Assembly (NCBI GenBank): GCA_009785045.1
Contig: WQXC01000002.1
Span: 1-35,226 of the forward strand
DNA: 35,226 bases
Origin: Treponema sp.
Lineage (GTDB): Bacteria; Spirochaetota; Spirochaetia; Treponematales; Breznakiellaceae
Reading direction: 5' to 3'
Every line of letters begins with the position of its first letter. Position 1 is the stretch's first letter. Positions 14,613-21,941 of this stretch are shown here, one piece after another. The position numbers and the translations under genes were made by a program. Below the pieces are notes generated by a model. The model was given only the letters and a program-made list of their open reading frames with translations, had not been told where the DNA came from and searched no databases.

Positions 14613-16682
14613 TTAAATCTTTTTCTTACTTAATAGCTCAACGGCTTCATGCGCCGTGGCGGCGTTAATCACAGCCTCGCGGACGGTTTCTTCCCTTAAA
14701 ATTGAACCAACAGCAGCAAGAAACTGCACATGCAAGCCGCAGGCTTTCTTCGGCGAAACAACCAAGACAAAGATTCGCGAGGGCTGACCATCCATTGACT
14801 CAAAATCGATGCCTGCCTTCTTTATACCTACCGCTACTGCAGTGCTTTCAATACCGTCTGTTTTTCCATGAGGCAGGGCAATCCCGTGATCCATACCGGT
14901 ACTCATGGTTTGTTCACGTTCCATAACATCCGCCAAAACAGTGTCACGATCCAAAAGGATGTTTGCGGCTGCAAGCACATCTACCAATTCTTTAATAACC
15001 TCTTCCTTGGTTTCGCCTTTTAATTCCATGGAAAAACAATGCGGATCCAGCAGGGCAAGAATATCTTTTGTGGTGCGGGCTTCGGCATCAAGCAGCTCCT
15101 TTTTCATTTCCTCCGGAGCTATGGATGTTTTTAATTTTTCTATAGTATGCGAAAGATCAAGAATAACTTCGTAAATTTCGTTTTTCACAAACGGCATGTC
15201 TGTTTTGGAAGTTGAAATCGCAATTGATTTTTTATCTTCGGTAATAATAAGAGCAATATCATCCTTGTGGGCTTTAGAAATGCCTTCATCAATATTCATG
15301 GTCTGAAGATAAAAACCTTCATTTCGCAGTTCGTTTAATAAATTGTCAATAACGAGATCTGCAATTTCTGCAGATTCAAAATTCCATACTTCTTTTACGG
15401 TATCATCGTTCTTTACCGATTTTCTTGTTCCTTGCCGCGAACTTTTCAACGCTAAACCAAGCAAAGGAGAAGAAGCAACAATGGTAAGAAAAATCATAAA
15501 AACCGCAGAGGAAAAAAGCTGGTTGTCAAGAACTCCGGCGGCAAGCCCAATACCGCAAGTAATTAAAGCGCCTTCGCCGCGGGGGATCATACCCGTTCCA
15601 ATTCTAAGAGCGCCTATACGGTTGAAACCCAAAAGCAGCGCAGGACCTCCAGCGCCGATTATTTTTGCCAAAATTACTGCCAATGTGTATATTGCGCCAA
15701 AGATCAAAACAGACGGCGAAATAATTTCTTTAACATTGACCATCATACCCATTACTGCAAAAAACATTGGCACAAAAAACACATACAGCGGACGGATACG
15801 TTCCTGAATTACTGCAGCAATATCGGTTTTTGAAAGTGAGAGCCCGGCAATATACGCGCCCATGATTAATGCTAATCCCTGTCTTTCAAGAAGACCGGCA
15901 AGTATTAATGCAAACCCAAGAGCAAGTACGGAAAAATCCAGACTGTTCTTAAAAAATTTTAAGAAACTGGCAAACACTTTTGATATGATAACAAAAACAA
16001 CTGTAACTCCCAGCCAGATTCCAAAAACTTTGCCAGCCATCAGTGCAATTGCAAGCGCCGAAAGTCCGTCTCCAGTATTTCCGCTCATTACAGAAACAAT
16101 TCCCATTACTACAGCCAGCAAAATAATCCAAACAACATCATCAAATACTGCAGCAGTTAAAATGGTTACGCCTTCCGGAGATTCAATTTTTTTACGCTCA
16201 GAAAGAGTACGGGCGCTTATACCTACAGAAGTTGTTGCGGCAATTATGCCTAAAAACAAGCAGTGCGGATCCCAAAAGGAAGCGTTAAAAACAAAAACAC
16301 CGCATAATGTTCCCGCCGCAAAAGAAAGAAGCGCGCCGCTTACGCCGATAATGCCGCCGGCTACTGAATAACGGAGAAATAAACTTAAATTGGTTTCAAG
16401 GCCGGAAACAAAGAGCAGGACGATCGAGGCAACTGTGGCAAAACCGTATAATTCAACACTTACTGCAACGCCGCTTGCCTCTGCAAGCGGAAAAATTCCC
16501 TGCGGAAAACCTGGCAGTACAATGCCGCCAAGCGCATAAGGACCAATAATTACACCTGCCATTAATTCACCCAGCACAGAAGGTATTCCTATCTTCTTTG
16601 CCAATTGACCAAACAGGCGTACTGAAAATAAAATAACGCCAATCTGGAGAACCAGTACGGCAACAAGTTCTGTTATTTGCAT
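14613..16682 (-). CDS. CPA2-type cation/proton antiporter fused to a PTS EIIA domain
   Basis: 689 residues. Residues 1-405 form a 12-13-helix Na+/H+ exchanger domain of the Kef/CPA2 type, with T-S at 151-152 in the unwound helix region and the ion-binding D181-D182 pair. A soluble linker (405-540) follows. Residues 545-689 are a type 2 (Ntr/Fru-like) EIIA domain, with S-T-G-M-D-H-G-I-A-L-P-H-G around the phospho-accepting H605. EIIA-Ntr-like domains take phosphate from HPr-type carriers, so the antiporter may be gated by PTS or nitrogen-status phosphorylation (inference). No other PTS gene is in the window. It lies 64 bases after the amino-acid ABC ATPase gene and 41 bases before the FIST kinase, and has a good promoter of its own. 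Transported ion (Na+ or K+) cannot be read from sequence. Confidence 0.88.
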   Translation of the reverse strand: MQITELVAVLVLQIGVILFSVRLFGQLAKKIGIPSVLGELMAGVIIGPYALGGIVLPGFPQGIFPLAEASGVAVSVELYGFATVASIVLLFVSGLETNLSLFLRYSVAGGIIGVSGALLSFAAGTLCGVFVFNASFWDPHCLFLGIIAATTSVGISARTLSERKKIESPEGVTILTAAVFDDVVWIILLAVVMGIVSVMSGNTGDGLSALAIALMAGKVFGIWLGVTVVFVIISKVFASFLKFFKNSLDFSVLALGFALILAGLLERQGLALIMGAYIAGLSLSKTDIAAVIQERIRPLYVFFVPMFFAVMGMMVNVKEIISPSVLIFGAIYTLAVILAKIIGAGGPALLLGFNRIGALRIGTGMIPRGEGALITCGIGLAAGVLDNQLFSSAVFMIFLTIVASSPLLGLALKSSRQGTRKSVKNDDTVKEVWNFESAEIADLVIDNLLNELRNEGFYLQTMNIDEGISKAHKDDIALIITEDKKSIAISTSKTDMPFVKNEIYEVILDLSHTIEKLKTSIAPEEMKKELLDAEARTTKDILALLDPHCFSMELKGETKEEVIKELVDVLAAANILLDRDTVLADVMEREQTMSTGMDHGIALPHGKTDGIESTAVAVGIKKAGIDFESMDGQPSRIFVLVVSPKKACGLHVQFLAAVGSILREETVREAVINAATAHEAVELLSKKKI

Positions 16683-16700
16683 AAATTTACTCTAAGCGTA

Positions 16701-16729
16701 ATTCTAAGTCTTCTTATAGAGCATGTCTA
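16701..16729 (-). promoter_or_regulatory. Candidate promoter for the antiporter-EIIA gene
   Basis: On the minus strand TAGACA (16724-16729) and TAGAAT (16701-16706) are separated by exactly 17 bases, each matching five of six consensus bases. The predicted start point leaves a leader of only about 12 bases before the ATG at 16682. It would let the antiporter, and possibly the FIST kinase, be expressed apart from the amino-acid transporter. Confidence 0.5.
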
Positions 16730-16746
16730 GTGGTAATTTATGATAA

Positions 16747-17532
16747 TCAGCCGGTTTGTGAGTAGCGTTCAAGGAAACGTTTCATGCGTTCACTGGAAGG
16801 ATTGTCAAGCAGCTCCGGAGGCCCGTATTCAACAATAACACCTTCGTCCATAAACAGTATTGTATCGGCAACTTCACGCGCAAACTGCATTTCGTGCGTT
16901 ACGATGATCATTGTAGTATTTTTTACAGCCAGACTGCGGATAACCTTTAATACTTCGCCGGTTAATTCCGGATCAAGCGCGGAAGTCGGCTCGTCAAAAC
17001 ACAGAATATCCGGCTTTAATGCCAGCGCTCTGGCAATGGCAACACGCTGCTGCTGTCCGCCGGACAACTGATGCGGATAAAAATCGCGTTTTGCAGATAG
17101 ACCAATTTGATCAAGAAGCAGCATACCTTCGCGGTGTATTTCTTCGATAATGCTTTTCTTGTTTTTTTTGTAATCTTCAAGTTTTTTAGCAGCCAGTTCG
17201 CGGGCAAGCACAACATTCTGAAAAGCCGTGTATTGCGGAAACAGGTTAAATGCCTGAAATACAAGTCCAAAGTGCAGCCGTTTTTGACGCATAATTGCTT
17301 TATCGTACCGGATATGATCTTCAGAATCGTATAATGTTTCTCCGCGTACAATAATGCGTCCAGTATCAAGTTTTTCCAGAAAATTTAAACAGCGTAAAAG
17401 CGTGGTTTTCCCGCTGCCGCTTGAACCGATTATGGCAAGAACTTCGCCTTCATTCAAAGAAAAATTTATGTTATTTAAAACCTCTGCGGATCCAAAGCGC
17501 TTTGAAATATTATGTGCTTCCAGAATAATCAT
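16747..17532 (-). CDS. Polar amino-acid ABC transporter ATP-binding protein (GlnQ/HisP-like)
   Basis: 261 residues with every ABC ATPase motif intact: Walker A at 36-44 (G-S-S-G-S-G-K42-T-T), Q-loop Q93, signature L-S-G-G-Q at 156-160, Walker B D180-E181 and switch H213. Length and the Q-A-F-N-L-F-P-Q segment after the Q-loop are typical of the PAAT family (GlnQ, HisP, ArtP). It powers uptake of a polar amino acid across the cytoplasmic membrane with the permease and binding protein encoded just upstream; the permease stop is three bases before this ATG. Which amino acid is carried cannot be told by eye. Confidence 0.92.
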   Translation of the reverse strand: MIILEAHNISKRFGSAEVLNNINFSLNEGEVLAIIGSSGSGKTTLLRCLNFLEKLDTGRIIVRGETLYDSEDHIRYDKAIMRQKRLHFGLVFQAFNLFPQYTAFQNVVLARELAAKKLEDYKKNKKSIIEEIHREGMLLLDQIGLSAKRDFYPHQLSGGQQQRVAIARALALKPDILCFDEPTSALDPELTGEVLKVIRSLAVKNTTMIIVTHEMQFAREVADTILFMDEGVIVEYGPPELLDNPSSERMKRFLERYSQTG

Positions 17533-17535
17533 CGT

Positions 17536-18183
17536 TTACGCCCTAAAGAAATTTAATCTTTTTTCTATATGTCCAAACAGTAAAGTAAGGATCCCGACAA
17601 ACATTAAATAAAATGCTCCTGTATAAAACAATGGCCAAATAATTGCCCTTGTGGCAGCAAAAGTTTCTGCAACTCTGATTATTTCCACGACCATGATTAC
17701 CCGCGCCAGTGCAGTATCCTTTACCAGAGTGATAACTTCGTTTGACATGGGAGCGGTGATTCTTTTGATAACCTGAAGCAGAACAACACGGAAGAAAACC
17801 TGGGTTTTTGTCATCCCAAGAACTTTCCCCGCTTCATACTGGCTTTGAGAAATGCTTTCTATGCCTCCGCGGTATATTTCGCTGAAATAACATGCGTAGT
17901 TAATGGAAAAAGCGATAATAGCAGCGTTGATTCTTGATGATATCGGCGCGCCGAATATAAAACCCGGCACATAAAAGACAATAAAAATCTGGAGCATCAA
18001 AGGTACGCCCCTGATGCACCAAACAAAAATTTTAACAAGGATTCTAAGCGGCGCTATCTTCGACATGGACCCGAAGGAAATAATCAAGCCCAGCGGAAGA
18101 GCAAACAAAAGGGTCAGCGAAAAAATAAGGCATGTGGTTTGAAAACCCTGTAATAGCCTTAACGTGACCGCCCAGAAATCCAT
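17536..18183 (-). CDS. Polar amino-acid ABC transporter permease (HisM/GlnP-like)
   Basis: 215 residues with about five transmembrane helices, typical for single-domain PAAT permeases. The family features are the R-G-V-P-L-M-L-Q segment near 58-65 and the cytoplasmic EAA loop Y-E-A-G-K-V-L-G-M-T-K-T-Q that docks on the ATPase. Only one permease gene is present, so a homodimeric channel is expected. It sits nine bases after the binding-protein gene and three before the ATPase gene, a standard binding protein-permease-ATPase operon. Confidence 0.92.
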   Translation of the reverse strand: MDFWAVTLRLLQGFQTTCLIFSLTLLFALPLGLIISFGSMSKIAPLRILVKIFVWCIRGVPLMLQIFIVFYVPGFIFGAPISSRINAAIIAFSINYACYFSEIYRGGIESISQSQYEAGKVLGMTKTQVFFRVVLLQVIKRITAPMSNEVITLVKDTALARVIMVVEIIRVAETFAATRAIIWPLFYTGAFYLMFVGILTLLFGHIEKRLNFFRA

Positions 18184-18192
18184 GCTTAGGAA

Positions 18193-18993
18193 TTATCCCC
18201 TAAAATTAATATCCAGAACGAGTGAATCTTCAAGCCCGTATTTTCTGGCAAGTTCCATCATTGTTCCGTCGTCATACAGTTCTTTTAAGGCATTGTTTAC
18301 TCTCTGTGTAAGGTCGCTTCCCTTTTTAAAACCAACAGCAAATACTTCGTGTTTCAATGTGATATCTGCAATTGTTAAATCGGAATAGTCTCCCGAACCG
18401 GCAAGTCTTTGCGCCAGAAGAACGTCAATTATCGCAAAATCAACAGCTCCGGATTTTACTTCCAGGAATGTATTAATCTGCGCCGGCGAACCTATGATAT
18501 TACCATTAGCGCCGATAAGTTCTTTTGCATATGATTCACCTGCAGATCCGCTTTCGACTGCTGCGGTTCTTCCTGCCAAACTGTCGATACTTCTGAACTC
18601 GCCAGCTCTTACAGTCCTGACAACTACGCACTGCTGATTGCGAAGATAGCTGTAGCTAAAATCTACCATGTTGCTTCTTGGGATTCCGTTTTCGGATGCA
18701 TTGGCTGTAAATCCGTTCCAAATGGCATTGATTGTTCCGGCTTCAAGTTCCTGATATTTGTTTGCCCATTCAATTTCCTGGAACTCTACTGCCATACCCA
18801 GCTTCTGGCCGACAAGAATGGCAAGGTCTGTGTCGAAACCGGTCCAGTTGCCCCTTGCATCTCTAAAGTTCATTGGCTCATATTCGGTAACTCCGCAAAC
18901 GAGCTTTCCGGCTGTCTTGTTGCCGCATGATGTAAAAAACACCATACTTGTCAGCAATAATACTGCCAATACCAGATAAATAATTCTTTTCAT
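18193..18993 (-). CDS. Amino-acid ABC transporter substrate-binding lipoprotein (SBP family 3)
   Basis: 266 residues. The N-terminus is a lipoprotein signal with lipobox F-T-S-C, lipidated C23. The mature part is a type 3 solute-binding protein: the opening V-C-G-V-T-E-Y-E-P-M-N-F-R, then W-T-G-F-D-T-D-L-A, N-A-I-W-N-G-F-T and the hinge/second-lobe G-S-A-G-E-S-Y. This family binds polar amino acids at the outer face of the cytoplasmic membrane and delivers them to the permease. It is the first gene of the transporter operon, with AGGAG (19004-19008) ten bases before the ATG and a candidate promoter upstream. Substrate specificity is not assigned. Confidence 0.93.
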   Translation of the reverse strand: MKRIIYLVLAVLLLTSMVFFTSCGNKTAGKLVCGVTEYEPMNFRDARGNWTGFDTDLAILVGQKLGMAVEFQEIEWANKYQELEAGTINAIWNGFTANASENGIPRSNMVDFSYSYLRNQQCVVVRTVRAGEFRSIDSLAGRTAAVESGSAGESYAKELIGANGNIIGSPAQINTFLEVKSGAVDFAIIDVLLAQRLAGSGDYSDLTIADITLKHEVFAVGFKKGSDLTQRVNNALKELYDDGTMMELARKYGLEDSLVLDINFRG

Positions 18994-19026
18994 AATACTT
19001 TCTCTCCTTATTAGTATTAATAAAAT

Positions 19027-19055
19027 ATGTTAATAACCTATTGTATCACAGGCAA
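19027..19055 (-). promoter_or_regulatory. Candidate promoter of the amino-acid transporter operon
   Basis: On the minus strand TTGCCT (19050-19055) and TAACAT (19027-19032) are separated by 17 bases, about 33 bases before the ATG at 18993. Each hexamer matches four of six consensus bases. No attenuator-like hairpin or riboswitch is evident in the 85-base gap after the GH115 gene. Confidence 0.35.
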
Positions 19056-19078
19056 AATAAATATACGAGGCATTAACC

Positions 19079-21925
19079 TCATTTAATATAAAAACTTTCC
19101 TGTGGTCCCAGGTAAGATTCTAAAGGTTCCTTGCCTTCCCTGTATATAAGAATTCTTTCAAGAACCAGCCCTGCTTCAAGCGCGCCAATGGAAATTTCCT
19201 GAATTCCGTTTCCAAACGTAAAAGAAACCCTATTAATACGAATATTATCCAGTACACCCTTGCACCAGTCTTCATCTGATGGATTTCCTGCTTTAAAGTC
19301 CCCGGGTATCGCTGTAATAACCTGTTTTTCACCCTTGGAACCAGAAATCATAAACCTTAGAGGACGCTTATCCTGTACAGAATTTGTCGGAGTAGTCCAT
19401 ATCTCTGCGGTATAACTTCCTTTTTCTTCGATAAAAAACCGGTAAGTCAAAGCAGGTTTTTCTTCTTTTTCGTTAAAATTAACAGTTGCGGGAAAGACCT
19501 TCATACCGCATCCGCTTCTTCCGTAGTTCTTAAGTTCAACAAACCCTGCGCCGTTAGAATCTTTTTTTTCACAATAATGATTTGCTTCCATGGCAATTAC
19601 ATCATTATTTTCCAGGAATGTCATTGGCGGCAGGTTTTTAATATCTACGGCTTTTGCTTTTATCTCTACTGCTACAACAGTTTGCTTGTCTTTGATTAGT
19701 AAACGTGCATTTTGTTCGCCTGAAATTTTTTGTCTGTTACACCGCAGCACTATTTCTTCCTGTACTTCAACAGAACCATTTAACGAACTAATCTCCAGCC
19801 AGTCATGCTGTGCATCCGGTTCAATTCTATAGTCCAGAGTTTCAATTCCATCATTTGCTATTTCAATAATTACTTCATCATTTCCGGCATAAAGAAAGTC
19901 ATTTATTATAATTGTTTCCGGATTGCCGTAAGTTTTTGTATATATAGGTTCCTGGTCTTTACGGGAAACAACCATACGCGGTTTATATGCCGGTTCAACC
20001 TGAAGGCGCAGCGGATATCTGCAATTGTCTTCGTTCCATTTGACAAATCCAATATGCTGTTCAAGTTCCATACCCTTCCATTTACTGTTTCTAAATAATG
20101 CGAATTCATTTGATAAAGCGCGATCATTATTAATGCATTCCGTTACAAGAGTTGCATATTTATTTGCAATTTTTTTACCCTGATTCGCATAATGCCTGTT
20201 TTTACCGGCAAATAAATGCATCCGCAGCAGGTTAATGCTTGCTCTTGCCGGAAAATAAATCAGGCTGTAGTATGCTTCCTTTTCTTTCTCCAAAAGCGCG
20301 TTGTAGATTTCTTCGTTTGTTTTTTCAATGTTACCGGCAAGAGCCAGCATTCTGTCTGTTTCCAGATAATGACACGGATGATAAATATTTTCGTTAAGCG
20401 CTTCGGGACGCCGCATTGCATTCATTCTGATGTATCCATGAAGAACACTTGCCATTTTCTCACGCAAAGAAACATCCACAGCCGGGAAAGTTTTTTTCAG
20501 CCAATCATTGGTGTAAATATCTATGCTGTTAGGTGCATTTGTTCCCCATTTTTCAAAGTCATAAGCCAGTTCCAGAAAATAAGCCAGAGGCACTTCGTTG
20601 AATTTCAAGTCTCCTGCATTGACAATCCAAACATCCTTTATTCCGTAATCATAAGCCATGCACATTTGTTCCCAGGTTCTCTCAAAAGATGTAGACGGCA
20701 TCCATTCATACGAAATAGGTCCTCCGTGATAATCAAAATGATAATACATTCCAAATCCGCCTCTGCGCGCACGCAGTTTATCCGTAGGCAGCGTACGCAT
20801 GAAGCCAAAGTTATCCTCGCAGAGCATACAGATAACGCCGTTAAGTTCATCCCAATCCTTAAGACCGGCTACATGATCGTTACCGTAAAAATATTCTTCT
20901 ACTTCTTTATATAAAGCCAATACCTGCGGAACATTATCAATATCCGGATTAACATGTTTTTTTATCAGTTCGCGCTGGTTTTTGATTATATCTTTTAACA
21001 AACCAATATTTTCCTTAAGCGCTGCATCATCGCCAAGCATTGAGCTGTCACGTTCACCGCGCATTCCTATGGTTATTAATTTCTCGTATTTTCCGCTTCT
21101 TTTTAATCCGTCTTCCCAGTATTTTAAAAGTCCGTTTTTATTGGTGTAATAACTCCATTCTTTGCCATATTCAGAATTTGGTCCCCTGACCTTATCCCAT
21201 TCTTCGCTTGCACGCAGACAGGGTTCATGATGAGAAGCGCCGACCACAACACCATAAATATCCGCGAGCTCTTCGTTAAGGTTTCCAGGTCCGTCAAGAG
21301 CAAACGAAGAAGTCCACATTGCAGGCCACAGGTAATTGCCTTTAAGCCGCAGTAAAAGTTCAAATACATGATCGTACATTTCTGCGTTAAAACCTTTATA
21401 GTGACTAAACGTCCAGTTTCCAAAACACGGCCACTCATCATTAATAAAAAATCCGCGGTACTTAACGCTTGGTTCTTTGGAAATTTTTTCTATCTTTTGG
21501 GTTATTTCTATTTTGTCATTTTTAACAGGATCAACATCACCCCAAAAATGCAGCGGAGAAACGCCGATAAATTCTGACAATGCGAATATACCGTAAATGG
21601 TTCCGCGTTTGTCGCTTCCGCAGATAAGTAAAACTTTTGATGCGCTGCCATATGATCCATCTATTAGTTTAATCTGGTAGACTTCTCTTTTTCCTCTGAT
21701 TGCAGAAGGATCAAATTTACCTTCACTTATAAATTTTTCTGCAAGCGGACTCTTTCCCAATGTTGCAAAAACAAAACAAGTATCGCAATTTAAATCTTTT
21801 GGAATTGAATCCAGTATATCAGGGAGCGCTCCGCTTACTTTTTCAAAATCCTTTGCTGCTTTTCCAGCGATTCTTTTTACTCCCTCGAATGCTTCCGGCT
21901 CTACTGCAAAAATGAATTTACTCAT
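19079..21925 (-). CDS. GH115 family glycoside hydrolase, probable cytoplasmic xylan alpha-1,2-glucuronidase
   Basis: About 948 residues, the usual size for GH115. Family-typical segments include M-W followed by a G-P-G-N region, the Y-G-V-V-V-G-A-S-H-H-E-P motif, G-M-R-G-E-R-D, the Y-Y-H-F-D-Y-H-G-G-P block, W-E-Q-M near an A-Y-D-Y-G-I-K-D-V-W segment, and N-A-G-D-L-K-F. GH115 enzymes remove (4-O-methyl)glucuronic acid from xylan or its fragments. I start at the ATG at 21925, preceded by AAGGAAA, rather than at an in-frame ATG 30 bases upstream that lies inside the kinase gene. There is no signal peptide, so it should act inside the cell on imported acidic xylo-oligosaccharides. It follows the Cache kinase gene by 16 bases, making it the last gene of the phosphate-transport operon, an unusual partner. 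Confidence 0.88.
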   Translation of the reverse strand: MSKFIFAVEPEAFEGVKRIAGKAAKDFEKVSGALPDILDSIPKDLNCDTCFVFATLGKSPLAEKFISEGKFDPSAIRGKREVYQIKLIDGSYGSASKVLLICGSDKRGTIYGIFALSEFIGVSPLHFWGDVDPVKNDKIEITQKIEKISKEPSVKYRGFFINDEWPCFGNWTFSHYKGFNAEMYDHVFELLLRLKGNYLWPAMWTSSFALDGPGNLNEELADIYGVVVGASHHEPCLRASEEWDKVRGPNSEYGKEWSYYTNKNGLLKYWEDGLKRSGKYEKLITIGMRGERDSSMLGDDAALKENIGLLKDIIKNQRELIKKHVNPDIDNVPQVLALYKEVEEYFYGNDHVAGLKDWDELNGVICMLCEDNFGFMRTLPTDKLRARRGGFGMYYHFDYHGGPISYEWMPSTSFERTWEQMCMAYDYGIKDVWIVNAGDLKFNEVPLAYFLELAYDFEKWGTNAPNSIDIYTNDWLKKTFPAVDVSLREKMASVLHGYIRMNAMRRPEALNENIYHPCHYLETDRMLALAGNIEKTNEEIYNALLEKEKEAYYSLIYFPARASINLLRMHLFAGKNRHYANQGKKIANKYATLVTECINNDRALSNEFALFRNSKWKGMELEQHIGFVKWNEDNCRYPLRLQVEPAYKPRMVVSRKDQEPIYTKTYGNPETIIINDFLYAGNDEVIIEIANDGIETLDYRIEPDAQHDWLEISSLNGSVEVQEEIVLRCNRQKISGEQNARLLIKDKQTVVAVEIKAKAVDIKNLPPMTFLENNDVIAMEANHYCEKKDSNGAGFVELKNYGRSGCGMKVFPATVNFNEKEEKPALTYRFFIEEKGSYTAEIWTTPTNSVQDKRPLRFMISGSKGEKQVITAIPGDFKAGNPSDEDWCKGVLDNIRINRVSFTFGNGIQEISIGALEAGLVLERILIYREGKEPLESYLGPQESFYIK

Positions 21926-21930
21926 GATCG

Positions 21931-21937
21931 TTTCCTT
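21931..21937 (-). promoter_or_regulatory. Ribosome binding site that fixes the GH115 start
   Basis: AAGGAAA on the minus strand lies five bases upstream of the ATG at 21925. The alternative ATG at 21955 has no such site and would overlap the preceding kinase gene. Confidence 0.6.
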
Positions 21938-21941
21938 TTGT

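Noticed and set aside
15343..16371. Plus-strand open frames of 154 and 169 codons
   Set aside because: Antisense to the antiporter membrane domain; the Ser/Pro/Thr/Ile-rich translations are typical shadows of hydrophobic helices.
20216..20914. A 232-codon open frame on the plus strand
   Set aside because: It lies entirely antisense to the well-supported GH115 gene, has no recognisable domain and has cysteine- and phenylalanine-rich shadow-like composition.
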